DNA of 64,000 bases from Zopfochytrium polystomum (GCA_025765615.1 JAIVFJ010000159.1:62001-126000), one strand, 5' to 3'; numbered from the stretch's first letter, positions 1 through 13,982 are shown. Numbers and translations: made by a program. The notes: generated from the letters alone by a model not told the origin.

Positions 1-19
1 AAGTAGGTAACTGAAATTC

Positions 20-212
20 GCGATGTTCTACATTCTCTGTGTTCTCCATTGATCTCTACTCCCGGTGATTGGGATGGGTCACAATTTTGGATGAAAGAAA
101 ATGAAAGCTGCTGATAGTGGATGGAGATGAGCTACTCTGGAGAACTACTATGCTGTGGCAGTGAAGTTGAGGTATGAGACTGCCCGCTCAATGTATGCTG
201 CTTGCTTTAAAA
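20..212 (-). repeat. Truncated copia family A LTR fragment
   Basis: This stretch aligns with the interior of the family A LTR at about 22575-22765 in the same orientation. Both share the phrase GATTGGGATGGGTCACAATT followed by the same order of words. The match stops near 212, before the LTR tip, so it is a broken solo fragment. Divergence is clear, so the copy is old. Confidence 0.7.
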
Positions 213-474
213 GGGGGCCGTTTCTCGTGCCAGGAACCGGGTCATGGGCATGACTGTGAGTTGGGGTGGACAGAGGGGCTCTGTTGATCATGGCCAGTCA
301 GTGTAGAAAGGGGGGAGCCATGCATGCCCTTCTTCTCTGTTTTGGCCTCTTGTACAGGCGCCTGACTGGCTGGGACCCCCCTCTGCTTTGCGTGTCCCTT
401 GCTTTGCTGCCTGGCGCCAGTCCCATCGCGCGTTTTACGTCACGAAAAAGGTGGGGGAGGTTTGACTACCCCGT

Positions 475-2084
475 TTAACCCTTTGGCGGTCATTGTACCA
501 CCAGCAGCACAATGACTGACTTTTCCGCCATTACAATTAGAAGAACTTCACCAAAACGAAACAAATCCTCGTGAAACTTTAATATGTTGTAGTCCTACCA
601 ATTCTGCAAATGCGGTCTAAATTAGGTTGCTCCTTTTGTTAGTGAAAAAAAAATTGCGTCAAACCAACAAAACAGCATGCCATATACGGCACAGTGCCAC
701 TGATCACAACCTGCCTGCTCACCACGTCCGTGTGCAACATCGCCGTGATTCCTTTTTGCAATTTTTAGCATAGAGCTAGATCCAGCATGTGCGCATCTGT
801 GGACACCTCATTTGTTTGAATCTGTTCACTGATCAGCTAACGCCAATCTGCTGTGGAACAAAACTTTGGAAAAGATGGCTGATGAAAACACACCCCCAGC
901 TACACCAAAACTGCCAGAGAAGGCTGGAAGAAACACAAAGGCATATTGGGAGATCCATTTAATCAACTCTGGACACCCAAGAAATCGCTGGCTGGTCTAC
1001 TTTGAAAGAATTGAAATCTTGGGCTGGTGATATCTGTTCTTAATCCAAAAACTGCAACTTACAAAATCTATGTGATCATGCAGCCCAAAGTGGCTCTCTT
1101 ATGCACCGTCAAGCAGTTTGAAAGAGACATAGGTGCACTCCTTGCAGAGGGTGAGCAGTGTACAACCAACCCAGCTGAGCGGGTTGAATCAGTGACAAAG
1201 CACGGACATTTCATCCATGCCGTCATCCACATGAGACTGGAACACTGTCAAAAACTGTTCGGATCTCATCCAAACAAGCTGCACAGTTTACTCCAAAGGA
1301 TGCATTTGATCTTGTATGGAACGAAGAAGTTCAGAATTTGATTGTGCTTCATACAAACATGAACTGTATCACCCAAAGAATGGAATGTCTGAAGAGAAAG
1401 GAGATGGAGCTGGCTCAATTGGATTGTGCTCAACTCTCTGCAGAAGAACTCAATCGTGAGACTGATGAAGAAGCAGGCTCTGAAGCTGCTGAAGGTGGTG
1501 ATGGGGCACGTGCTGTGAATACTCAAGTAGCTACTGGTGGTACTGGTGCACTGGCCCCTTGTACCACACAGGCTCAAGCAGGCAAAATCACCCTGGGCTG
1601 AACTTTTGATATGGTCAAAAGAAAGGCGTTTGACAATGCTGAGGGGCAAGTTGTCAAAAAAGGAAAGCAAAGGGTATCTTTGCAGTGGATTTTGCATCCA
1701 TCATGGATACCGTCTATGACCCCCTAAAATCATTTAATTCTTTCAAAATTATTGGAGCCATAGTCACTTAAGCCATTTTATTTCATGTCCATTTTCGGAG
1801 TTGTCCGCAAATTTTGAAAGACTTTAGTGCAGTTTTTACATCAGTCCACTAATAGGAGAAAAGGCGTGCCGCCATTGGCACAGCTGCAGTTTTGTTGCAA
1901 TTACTGTTTGTCTAGATTGGGTAAAACAAGGTGAAAAGGTACCCACAGAAAGCCCTTTCAATTCTGAACGTGCTGGTTCTAGTTTCATCACAAAAGTTGC
2001 ATCAGTGCAGAAGTTACGTATGGGACAACTTTGAGGGTCATCGTGCTGCATGTGGCATGGTGGCACCGACCCTTAAAGGGTTAA
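475..2084. mobile_element. piggyBac-like element with TTAA target site and decayed coding DNA
   Basis: TTAA stands at both ends (475-478 and 2081-2084). The inner ends are inverted: CCCTTTGGCGG on the left, and CCCTTTAAGGG read inward from the right. Matching subterminal words follow (CCACCA, then GCAGCAC(A/G)ATGAC). TTAA plus CCCT-type ends is the hallmark of piggyBac. At about 1.6 kb it is too short for a full transposase, and no DDD transposase is recognisable, so it is probably non-autonomous. The interior has protein-like reading frames at 875-1601, described separately. Confidence 0.6.
875..1601 (+). pseudogene. Frameshifted unrecognised protein inside the piggyBac-like element
   Basis: Three abutting frames look like one broken gene. 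The first starts with an ATG at 875 (MADENTPPATPKLPEK), has several Trp residues and ends at a stop at 1030. The second covers about 1027-1270. The third runs from about 1270 to 1601 and holds a charged helical segment (LKRKEMELAQLD) followed by an acidic, Ala/Gly-rich tail. I do not recognise a family. It is not a piggyBac transposase as far as I can see. It may be a second transposon protein or a captured host fragment. Confidence 0.35.
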
Positions 2085-2533
2085 TGTCCCCTTCATGATG
2101 ATGATCTGCTCGGTGGATGGTGCCAAATTTTTTTTTTTCTTTCTTTTCCTTTGTTTACCTTTGGGCTGCCCAAGGAAGGAGTCAGTGCAAACAAGGCGCA
2201 GTGGCTTGAGAGATTACAATAAAGAGAGCAACGGCAAAGCGGCGAGACGAGATGGGGAGGAGGAGGTGGAAAAGGATTAAAAGAGCAGAGGAGAGAGAGA
2301 ACGAGAGACCTAAGGAAGGGCGCGCGCCTTCAGGTTAAACGAAGCTTGAAAAAAAAAAAAAGAGCAAATAAAGAATAGGCGAAACACGACGAAAAACACC
2401 AAAAAGGCGACTACCGCCATGGGCCGTTCAAGGAAAGAAGAAAAAAGAGAGCGGAGGCACGGTGTATCAGGATAAGAAGAGAGGGGGAGAGGGAGGAGCC
2501 ACCAGCGGAAGATGCCTTATAAAGATACCCAAC

Positions 2534-2573
<40 letters not shown>

Positions 2574-2741
2574 AACTCCCTTTCAATTCAAATATGCAGA
2601 GAAAACATACCCGGCGTGGCGGGGTCGAAGGACAGCAACTAGCAGCCGAGAGGAGAGAAGAGACAGAAAGACTGAAAGGTGAAAAAAAAACCTCTCATTC
2701 TCAGACGAGGGAGGACATGGCCCGAGAAGAGCGTGCAAGAA
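2085..2741. other. Intergenic stretch with a poly(A) tract downstream of the helicase gene
   Basis: No gene is visible. The stretch is purine-rich and contains a run of about 34 A at 2536-2570. The last part is probably the 3' untranslated region of the minus-strand helicase gene ending at 2742. Confidence 0.5.
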
Positions 2742-4970
<2,229 letters not shown>

Positions 4971-5410
4971 GACCTTTTCTGACCTATGAGAGGCAGAATC
5001 GTGGAAAGGTGGAACGAAGGAACTAGTGTCAGTCGAAGGTCAGTCAAGGAGGGATGTCCCAATGCGTCTCGGGAGAGAAGAGTTTCGTAAGCGTTGGATT
5101 GTGTGTTTGCGCGTGGGGTATTGAGAGGAGGTGGGGAAGGGGAGTCGGCGACGATCACCCGCCCGCTCACTGGCCTTTCTTTCTTCTTTCTTTGCGTTGT
5201 TCAGGAAGTTTGCAGCTTTTTTTCTTTTATTTGGTGTTGATCCAATTCTCTCTCTTTCTCTGTCGCTCTCTCTCTCCCTCTCTCTCTATTTCTCTCCCTT
5301 CTCACAGTCGATCCCTTGTTTTTTTCCCCCTTTTTTCTGTATCGCTTTTGTCATTTGTTCGTTCATTCATTCCATTCCATTTTTTCACTTTTTTCTTTGT
5401 TTCTTCTCCT

Positions 5411-5445
<35 letters not shown>

Positions 5446-5664
5446 ATCTTCTGTCTTTCTTTCTTTCTTTCTTTCATTCTATCTTTTCTTTTCTTTCTTT
5501 CTTTTCTTTCTGTTTCTTTCTGTAAATTGTGCGGCGGTTTTTTCTCTCCCATTCTCCAATCTTTTGCATTTTCCTTGGAGTCAGAACATTTGATCCTGGG
5601 CTTTCTTCCATTTCCATTCGCATCCCACACACCCACACACAGCCCGCAACTCAAAGCTCTCGTC
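4971..5664. promoter_or_regulatory. Helicase upstream region with a long pyrimidine (CTTT) tract
   Basis: The stretch lies upstream of the minus-strand helicase start and downstream of the OST1 stop. Positions 5226-5530 are almost pure C/T, with (CTTT)n repeats at 5410-5520. The long apparent reading frames here are artefacts of the repeat. It probably holds the helicase promoter and the OST1 3' end; no defined site can be named. Confidence 0.45.
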
Positions 5665-7680
5665 TCACTTCTTCTTGGACCCAGCTGCTCCCGCTGCTGC
5701 CGCTGACGCCGCCGCAGGCGTGATGCTGAGGTCCAGCCTCGCGACAAACATACCCAGAACGAAAAACCCAAACACAAACGTTGCCACAACAACAGGCTTG
5801 CGCACCAGTTCCGAGGACGGCAGATTGTAAGCAACCTGGAAAGCGGGTTGGAAACAAAAATGGGTACGCCGGCGGTCCGAGTTCGATGCAGGAGAAAAAA
5901 AATTGGGTTGAACAACGAGGAGGTGGCGAAGCAACAGTGGGAAACTGTTAGCTACTGAAAACTAGTCATTCCCAAGAAAGATCTCGTTCAAACCTGGATC
6001 GGGACGGCGTACTCGTCCGCGACATTCTTCTTTTCAATGACTACCATGGGCCGCCCCACACTGTCCAAGTTTGTGTAGTAGGGGATGATCCGTTGGCTGT
6101 CAACTGAGAATGGGATAAGCACCTCAACGTCCCTTAAAGTTTTGCAATTTCAGTTTGGGCGCGAAAAGCAGATTTAGAGCACTGGCCCTTCAAGGAAGAG
6201 AACAAACACATTTGAGAAATAAGTACGAAGACATCACTCACGTTGCACCCTCGGGGAGAGCAAGCTTAAAAGACATGGATTCGATCGTGACGTTCGTCAA
6301 AGACGAAGTGAACGGTACCTGGAAAATAAACTTCCCAGATTTGGAATCCCTCTTGAGGTAGTTCCGGAGTGGAACGTCGAAAGTGTGGTGCCATGAATAG
6401 TGCCATCCGCCGTAAAGTGGGTATCGTGGCCTGATATCGAGAATGGAAGACTGGCGCCCCTTCCTGAAGTTTGACGTCGAAACATTTCCAATGTCGTCAC
6501 GGTAGTAGACGTGGGACGCTTCTCCCGGTAGCACAACTCGGAGCGATTTCACGACATTCGTGAGATGGTGGGAACTGGCAGTCCACTGGTAGTCGATGCG
6601 AGAAAAAAGGCTATCCTTGATCCTGGCGGCGGAGAGCAACTCGTTGAGTGCGAAACCACTCAACAGTATAAGCCTTACCTGGCGCCGCGGTGATGCAAGT
6701 CCCAGTACTCGGTCACGCCCAGAGCAGATCCCCAGTGGCTTATCTCCAGTTCGCGGCTGAGCGTTTTTGCCACCAAAATGGCCTTTGGCTCTTCGTAGTG
6801 GAGACGGATGAGTTCGAACTTGCCCGCCGGTGCGTCGAAGAACGGGCCGTAGGTCACAGTGTTGCCTGTCTTGACGCCTGGTGACACATCCATAAGGGTG
6901 GCAGTGGATGAAACCCTCGAATTCCAAAGGTTAGCCGGTCCATGCGGAACGTGCTCACTCACTTTACTATCGTCTTCTGCTTTTCTACCACATACGGCGT
7001 CGGGAGGTACATGTCATACATAAGAAGAAGATACTGACGGCTCATCTGCGTAATAACTTCCGGAAGGGGTCTGACTACTTGCGTGAGGGTGATCGTAACA
7101 TCGATATAAGTCTTTTCGCCTGAAGGCAAAGGTTTCGACAGCTTCGCATGGAAGAGTCGAAGATTGCTGGTTCGGGGAAGAACGTTAGACTGTAAAAGCG
7201 ATCTTCCTGGGCAAAAGATGCAGCGGGATTGCGCCCGTTTGGGAAAAACGCGTAACACTGAAGACTCAACTCATCCGTTCCGGCACGGACTGCCGTAAGT
7301 GTCACTGGGTTTGCTTTTTTGTCACGGCGCTCGACCACCGACAGGTAAGAGAGATGCTGGGCCTCGATATCTGCAGGGATCGCAAGAATGTACTCGTCTA
7401 CAGGGCCATTGCTCCCGGCCTGGAAAATAGCGGTGGACTTTTCGCGCAGGATGCCTGGCGAGGATACGTCGACGGTGCGAGCGAAGTTCGCGATGGTGGC
7501 GGATTCTGTGGGGATGGGGTTGGATAGACTCGCCGAGGCCGAATGCGGGAACGAAGCAAAAATCAAAGCCGCAGAGACGAGAGCCCCAAGCAAGATGGCT
7601 TGGACGCGCGAGCGGCGTCCGCGACCCGCCGTCGCCGTCCCAGTCGTCGTCGTCGTCGTCGTTGTCGTGACTGCCATCAT
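5665..7680 (-). CDS. OST1: Ribophorin I, oligosaccharyltransferase subunit OST1
   Basis: This is a non-catalytic ER-membrane subunit of the oligosaccharyltransferase complex for N-glycosylation. Inferred exons are 7680-7259, 7166-6963, 6915-6679, 6622-6242, 6132-5994 and 5835-5665, giving 517 residues with consistent phases. The first donor (GTGTTA) is weak, but the intron has a TCTAAC branch site and the join restores the family alignment. Hallmarks are an N-terminal hydrophobic signal (about 27-50), ELEISHWGS, VYYRDDIGNVSTS, RPRYPLYGGW, LPEGAT, and one C-terminal membrane span (about 475-492) with the family's ARLDLSI ending. The tail is Ala-rich and ends in lysines. The start is the first of two adjacent ATGs, just before a Thr run encoded by GAC/GTC-type repeats. 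Confidence 0.93.
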
Positions 7681-7866
7681 TCAACCAACCAACCAACAAC
7701 CACCACCTTTTTTCTTGGCTTTTTCTTTCTTTCAATGTGCTCTGATTTCGCTCCATCATCGAGACCACCAAGGAGAAAAAAAATCAAGAAAAGATCTGCT
7801 CGCTCCGCTCCCCAAGTGTCTCTTCTCTCACTCGCATCACCGGCCTCCAAAGAACGCAAGCGTTCA

Positions 7867-8706
7867 CTAATGTCTCCTGTACTTGAAGGCCTTCTTCACA
7901 ATCTGGAGGAGAGACCAGTCTTAGTCCCACAAACGCAACGAACAAGATATCAGCGAAACGCGTCGATGTGCCTACCGTTCGCGTTTCCAGCGGGTGCGTG
8001 ACAGGGGCCAGAGACGGAGGGGCGCCGGCCAGGACCGGCGCGTGCTCCGTGAGATAGTCATGCTTGTACGACGTTTCCGGCAGCGGCTCGTCGACGAGGT
8101 GGAGGAGCTTCGATACACCCTTAGAAGCGTTGACGAGTGTGTGCTCTTTCTTGGAAAATGGGGTCCTGTTGCTTCGATTGTCAAGGAGCCGCATCTCGTT
8201 AGAGAGATGGCGCGGGTCGGAAAAGGAGTCTTGGTAAAGAGAAGTGCTCTCTGGCCCTCTGGGCTGGACCGTCGCGCCTGTGTGTGCTGCTCCGCCAAGA
8301 ATTTAGTCTCACTAGCAGTCTATCAATCACTAGCCCGAGGAAACAGAAAAGATGGGAGTGCCAGTCTTACCTCCCGAAACACCGTGATTAAAAGACGCTT
8401 GGTATAGCGAAACGTAGAGAAACCTATCCACTTCAGACTGGGTTGGAGGACTGTGGGTCGCTGGCTGGAAGATTTGAAGTCGAGAATAAGACGACGGAAA
8501 TGCACACACGCCAGTCCACAACGTGAAAATCGACCGTTTATGGAGTTGAGCGACAGCACCTTTTCCAAATCCGCATTGGGTGGCAGTTTGGGCATAACAA
8601 AGCGAGGTTCTTTGAACGAGGGAGAGTCGAGTTGAAACGTCAGTTTGTAGTCGAAGTCATACGTCGACGAATCGTGTCTTCGATTCCCGAGGTCCTCCTT
8701 GAGCAT
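7867..8706 (-). CDS. Unrecognised three-exon gene, about 181 residues
   Basis: I do not recognise the product. Exons 8706-8371, 8149-7976 and 7902-7867 join in phase: donors GTAAGA and GTAGGC, acceptors CCAAG and CTCCAG, and a CTAAC branch word in intron 1. The start ATG opens MLKEDLGNRRHD. The protein begins with a hydrophilic segment rich in Phe, Tyr and Asp, continues with a basic middle (YTKRLLITVF), then a Pro-rich section (PETSYKHDYLTEHAP) and a basic end (IVKKAFKYRRH). No membrane span or signal is visible. The gene ends 187 bp from the OST1 start, on the same strand. The longer first intron (221 bp) is the least certain part; an alternative first exon is possible. Confidence 0.5.
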
Positions 8707-9261
8707 GCGACCTCGACGTTCACTTTTGATTATTCGCGATCAGGGCAGAAAAGATCAGACTGTTGGCCAATCCGCAGCTTCTCCGGGAACGAGGTAGTGA
8801 GTGCGACGCAATGTGGCCACACGTTTAAATCCTGTTATTCCTTGCCACCCCAACTCCATTCGCAAGCCTCATTGCAAAAAGCACTTTCAGCGGCCACTCG
8901 CTTACTTCCGATCAGGATCGTCGAAATGCCTTCGTTGCGCGTTCTGGTGCACAGAGGCCGTCGGAGTGTTAGGGCGAATGTGCATTGCTGCTGCTGCTGC
9001 TGCTGCAGGAGGGTTTCTATTTGCCACAGCTGGGCGAGAACGGCGCTGGTCTTATAACAGACTTTCCTAGGTCTGTTTGTGTTCCGCTTCGCCTTTTTCT
9101 TTCTGATGGTCGTAACCACCTGCGGCATTATTCTCCCACGGTCTAGAACGAAAACTTCGTCCTGTTTGACGGCTGAGCAAAAAGCCAATTTGTGTTGAAA
9201 TTTTTCTTAAGGAACAAAGTAAAAAGTACATCGAAGAAAACTAATCGTTCGTGCAGCTCAA
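8707..9261. other. Intergenic stretch with a short CTG repeat
   Basis: It lies upstream of the unrecognised gene and downstream of ILV2. It carries (CTG)7 at about 8985-9005. I see no further gene; short frames here lack splice support. Confidence 0.4.
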
Positions 9262-11785
9262 TCACGGTGCCATGAACGAGTTGACGAACCGGCTGGACGG
9301 TTCGTCGAGCTTCAAGTCGCCCAATTCCATCTCGTGCAGCGCCTTACCCGCGGGCACCATGGGAAGCACGTGTTCATCCTTCTCCACCACAACTTCCATC
9401 ACCACCGGCTCGGTGGTCGCGAGAAACTCGGCCATTTTCGCTGGTAGTTCGTTAATGTCCGTCACACGGATGCCTTTGCAACTCATGGACTGGTTTGAGG
9501 AAAGTTCAGTACCCACAGTGAAGGTGACGGAAGAGCGGTACTGTACCTCAGCAAACTTGACAAAATCAGGGTTGTGCATTGTGGTGGCGGCGTAACGCTT
9601 GCTGTAGAATAGGTCTTGCCATTGCTTGACCTGGACTCAGAAAGGTGGAATAATCAGCCTTGTACAAACATGTCGGTTGAGGGGCACACGCACCATTCCC
9701 TGGAAATCGTTGTTCAAAATGAGAGCCTTGACGCCTATATTGAATTGCCGAGCAGTCATAAGCTCCATCCCAGTCATAGAAAAGGAAGCGTCGCCGTCAA
9801 TGTCAATCACAATTTTGTCGGGTTGTGCAACTTTCGCCCCAATAGCCGCCGGAAGTCCGAAACCCATGGTGCCGAGTCCCCCAGAAGATATCCACGTGCG
9901 AGGGTGCCGCCAGCTGCAAGAGTTACAACGCTAGGTGAGGGAGCGGCAAAAGGGGAATCCAGTGTCAATGCTACTTACCGGTAGTACTGTGCCGCCCACA
10001 TTTGGTGGCATCCAACTCCGGTTGTGATGATGACGTTATCCTTTATGTCGGCGGTCTGGCGATTCAGTTCTTCGATCACCGCCTGAGGTTTGATAGGGGC
10101 TCCTGGTGCAGACGGCTGATACGAAAATGGATATTTCGCTTTCCATATGTCCAACTGTTCGAACCATGCTCTTCGAGACGGGCTCTTCAGCAGCGGCAGC
10201 ATGTGCCTAATATTAGTCGCCACGTCTCCTTCGATGGCCTCGTTCACTTCCACAACCTTGTTAATGTTCTTTGGCATGATTTCGAAATGAACTATGCCGC
10301 CTTTGCCTGTCATGCCCGCACGCTTCGCAGCAGGTGCAAACTCTGCGGCGAGCAAGGAATGGACCCATAAGCTGCGGGAGTTTGAAGGTTGAATCACGGG
10401 TAACTTACTCTTCAAGTTGCCGGTAACGCGGTCATCGAAGCGGGCCCCCAAAGCAAGAATTAGATCGGCACTCTGCATCGCGAGGTTGGCGTATGCGCTG
10501 CCATGCATTCCCAGCATGTGAAGAGACCGCGGATCCTCCTCATCGAAAGCTCCCAGTCCTTGAAGAGTGGTCGTGACGGGAACGTTCGCCTTTTCCACTA
10601 GTTCCTTCAAAACTTTGTGGCTGTCAGGGTGAGCAAGCATTCCCTGGCCGACATAAAGGATCGGCTTCTGGGCAATGTTGAGGAGGCGAGCTGTCCGCTC
10701 GATTGCAGCCATAGTCTCGGCAGAGGGGTGCGACGCGGGTCCTAGCGGTTTGCGTCCTGGAATGCTGACTTTACCACCGCCAGGAATAGGTTTCGTTAGA
10801 ATTCCCGCCGTAACATCCTTCGGAAGGTCAACCAGAACAGGGCCAGGGCGGCCGGAGGTTGCAATTTCAAATGCCTCATTTATCCTCCGCGGAAGCTCGG
10901 CGATGTCTTTGACCATTACGTTCCATTTTGTGCAAAAGCGGGAGATCCCCACCACGTCCGCTTCCTGGAAGGAATCCGTTCCAATGGCAGTTGTTGGCAC
11001 CTGACCGCAAAAGACGACCATTGGAGTGCCGTCAGATAGTGCGTCTTGCATGGGAGTGATCATATTGGTTGCTCCAGGACCCGAAGTAACAAGGACAACA
11101 CCAGGCTTTCCCCTGGACACAATACGGGCACATGTCAACGTCAAGTTACATCGAAGAAAAAAGGTTCATCATGAAAACACGAAAGCTCACGTTGCTCGGG
11201 CGTAACCTTCTGCCATGTGGCCGGCACCTTGTTCGTGGCGTGGTAAGATGAAATCGAAGTAGTCACTATTGTAGATTGCATCGTACACTGGTAGAATGGC
11301 CCCTCCGGGATACCCGAATACGACCTTAACATTTTGCCGGATCATCATTTCGTGGAAGATTTGCCCTCCAGACATCCCGACGAAAGAGGAATCTTCCAAA
11401 GGATCGGCATCGACAGAGACAGAAGCAGGGCGCGGCGCCGCGGACGTTTTCGGTGCTGTTCTCTTACTGTTGATGATGGTATGCGAAAGCGTTAAAGGGG
11501 AAATATCCCCAGCCTGGGAAGTTGATAACCCAGCGTGGGGTGAACTAACATGGTAGCAGTGGCAGATGCTGCCGCAGCGGCGTTAGGATTTGGGGACTGA
11601 GAGATGAAGCGCCGGCCAACATCAGCAAGTGGAGCCCTCGCGACAGCGGCAGCAGCGACAGCCAGGGCGGCAGCGGGGGCCCGACGCCGGGCAGCCGCAG
11701 TAGCCGTCGAGGAAACGGCTGCAGAGGCTGCCATGTATGAAGACGTTGACGTGAGAGCTGCCGTCGATTGGCGTGTGAACAACAT
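9262..11785 (-). CDS. ILV2: Acetolactate synthase catalytic subunit, mitochondrial
   Basis: This is a ThDP/FAD enzyme that condenses pyruvate with pyruvate or 2-oxobutyrate, the first shared step of Val, Leu and Ile synthesis in mitochondria. Seven exons (11785-11550, 11466-11191, 11112-10409, 10342-9979, 9913-9694, 9630-9547, 9489-9262) join in phase to 703 residues, slightly longer than yeast Ilv2. Residues 1 to about 75 are Ala/Ser/Arg-rich with few acids, a mitochondrial presequence. The catalytic Glu is Glu157 in [11 protein letters not shown]. The ThDP/Mg signature spans about 565-595 (GDASFSMTG ... ILNNDFQG). The quinone/FAD-domain word KNINKVV and the C-terminal [11 protein letters not shown] are present. 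The regulatory subunit ILV6 is not in the window. Confidence 0.96.
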
Positions 11786-12120
11786 GGGAAAGAGAATTTT
11801 TGTCTGTAATGTTGTTTCGCTCTGTATCTCTCTTTCTCTCTCTCTCTCTCTCTCTCGCTGTCTCTCTCTCTCTCTCTCTCGCTCTCTCCGATTTTTGTTT
11901 GTTTTCTTTCTCTCTGATGAGATCCCTTGGAACGATTGGGGAGCGATGATTTTCCTGGGATTTTTTTCTTTCTTTCTTTTCCCGCTCAAAAGATTTGATG
12001 ATTGTGGCTGGGCCGGTGATGATGATGATGATGATGTCTGTGGCTGGCTGGGCCGGCCAAGTCCCGACACGCAAAGAAACATGGTTTGTTTGGTCTCTGC
12101 ACAGAAGATCAACTACATAT
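11786..12120. promoter_or_regulatory. ILV2 upstream region with CT and GAT repeats
   Basis: No gene is visible. The stretch contains (CT)n runs at 11825-11890, seen as GA upstream of the minus-strand ILV2 start, and a GATGATGATGAT run near 12017-12036. Pyrimidine or purine tracts close to start codons recur at several genes in the window, so this is probably promoter or 5' leader. I found no named operator. Confidence 0.4.
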
Positions 12121-12475
12121 ATGCTAGGGGATGCCTGTTGACTTATAAGCAATCCTTGCCAAAAAAAAAAAAAAAAAAAATTGGAAAAAAAGATACTGAA
12201 GGGTGTTGCAGGCCAAAAAAAGTCCACCAGCAGTCAGCCAACAGCCAGAGTCAGAGACAAAGAAAAGAGAGACAATCCATTGACTGCCCTGCCACTCCCA
12301 GAATTGGGAGGTAGACAGACAGACAACCCACTGACTTCCACTCAGATAGACAGACACCCTGTTGACTTCCTTGCTTTTTGAATTTCGTCACTGTGTTTCG
12401 ATTGGGAGCCAAAGAAAACAAATAACCCCCCTCCCCTACTCCACTATTGCAATTAGAAAATAGGTTTACGGAGCG

Positions 12476-12479
<4 letters not shown>

Positions 12480-12535
<56 letters not shown>
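12480..12535. repeat. (GA)n microsatellite
   Basis: A perfect GA dinucleotide run of about 56 bp lies inside the GACA/CCTGTTGACT repeat field. Confidence 0.95.
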
Positions 12536-12537
<2 letters not shown>

Positions 12538-13569
12538 AACAGGCACAGGAAAAAAAAACTGCCTGACAAACAGGAGCAAGGGGACAGAGAATGAGACAGA
12601 CAGCCTGTTAACTGCAAGCAAAGAGACAACAGTGAGAGAGACAGCCAGTGTACGCCCTTCAACTATTGAGTGACAGAGAGGCAAAGACAGAGAGACACTG
12701 GGAGAAACAGAGAGACATACGGCTTGTTGACTGCCACCCGCAGAGACAGGTAGGTAAACAGAGAACCCATTAACATCCTTCCTTTTCTGATTTTTCCGCT
12801 GAGTTTTGATTGGGCACCAAAGACAAAAAAATGAACCCCCCCTGCTCCACTAATTGCGATTAGGAAAACAGCGTATCTGCAACTCGTTGTTTTTTGAAGG
12901 GGATGCCTGTTGACTTGTAAGCAGTCCTTGCAAAAAAAAAAAAAAAAAAAAAAAGAAGAGAAAACATGATTAAAGACAAGCCTTCAATGGATATTGGTAG
13001 TCCCACACACAGGCAATCTGTCACTGGATTGAAAGGAGAGTGGCGTGCCACAATGAACATTGCGTGGCAGGCCACATAAGAGTGACCAACAAAGCTCAGG
13101 GTGTTGCCCCAAGCCACTGACACTGACAGACAAAGAAGGACAGAAAGAGAGAGAAGTTGCAGTCTTGCAGCACAGCCACACTGGCAAACCTGGAACCTCA
13201 GAAATACTGAGTACTGCCCTTGTGGCCTTTGTCTGCTCATGCAGCAACCCATTGACTGCAACAGGAAGACTGACAGCCTGTTGGCTCCAACGGACAGGTG
13301 GGCACTGGCTCCAAAGTACTCACAGAACCCAGAGGGAGAAACACAAACAGCCTGTTGACTTTAGTTCAAACAAGTCATTGATTGATAGATAGACAACAGC
13401 CCGTTGACTTTGCAAAATCATTAACCGTTGTATCATTTCAGTTGGCTCCTCCTCCTGTGACGCCAGGAAAGGGGGCTCAGCCTCACTCCATCCCTTGCTT
13501 CTCCTTTTGGGTTGGTTGCAAATCTTCAAAGAATGGGAAAAGCAACATATGCACAAAGTTGGAGACACT

Positions 13570-13804
13570 TGTAAACAGTCTACTCTGAGTGAGTGAGTGG
13601 AAGGAGTGAATGAAGTGGAGATGTGTGTTTGTGGGTGGTCCTTCTCCCCAATTTGGAGAGAAAAGAGAAAAAACTCTGTTATGAATTATAGATACATAAT
13701 GATGATATACACGCTGTAATAGTTGCTAGGCAAGCGTGACTGGCACAAGGTAAAACCTCTCCTATATTATCTGCTTGAGCAGAGGAGGAGGAAAACTGTT
13801 GACA
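13570..13804. repeat. Solo LTR-like repeat R1, copy 1
   Basis: This 235 bp unit is nearly identical to 37325-37560. Its ends are inverted: TGTAAACAG at the start and CTGTTGACA at the end, a TG...CA LTR signature with one mismatch. The flanking 5 bp do not match, so it may be a recombined or old solo LTR. No internal element is attached here. Confidence 0.6.
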
Positions 13805-13805
13805 T

Positions 13806-13982
13806 CGGGTTTCTGTTCCACTTAATAATCAGAGTATTTGTCACCAGCGCAAGCCAGCGCCCAGGTCTGCATTGGCAGTGGCTCGCTCTCCCATGGGCAT
13901 CGTGAGAACAATAACTGACAGTCACAATAGGTTCGGGTCTGTCTTGTGCCTCTTGCTGCTAACCAGTCAGTTCCACCTAACA
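13806..13982. repeat. Dispersed repeat R2, copy 1
   Basis: This segment of about 177 bp matches 51036-51213 in the same orientation with scattered substitutions (shared words GCGCAAGCCAGC and CTCGCTCTCCCATGGGCAT). It starts almost exactly where R1 ends. Short direct repeats GTTCCACTTA / GTTCCACCTA lie near its ends. Its nature is unknown. Confidence 0.6.

Noticed and set aside
1027..1341. Stand-alone small gene
   Set aside because: It starts at a GTG rather than ATG and reads on from neighbouring frames, so it is part of a frameshifted coding region.
5054..5706. Long plus-strand frames of Phe/Ser/Leu
   Set aside because: They translate the CTTT tract; all frames are open because the repeat lacks stops. 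No start context or homology.
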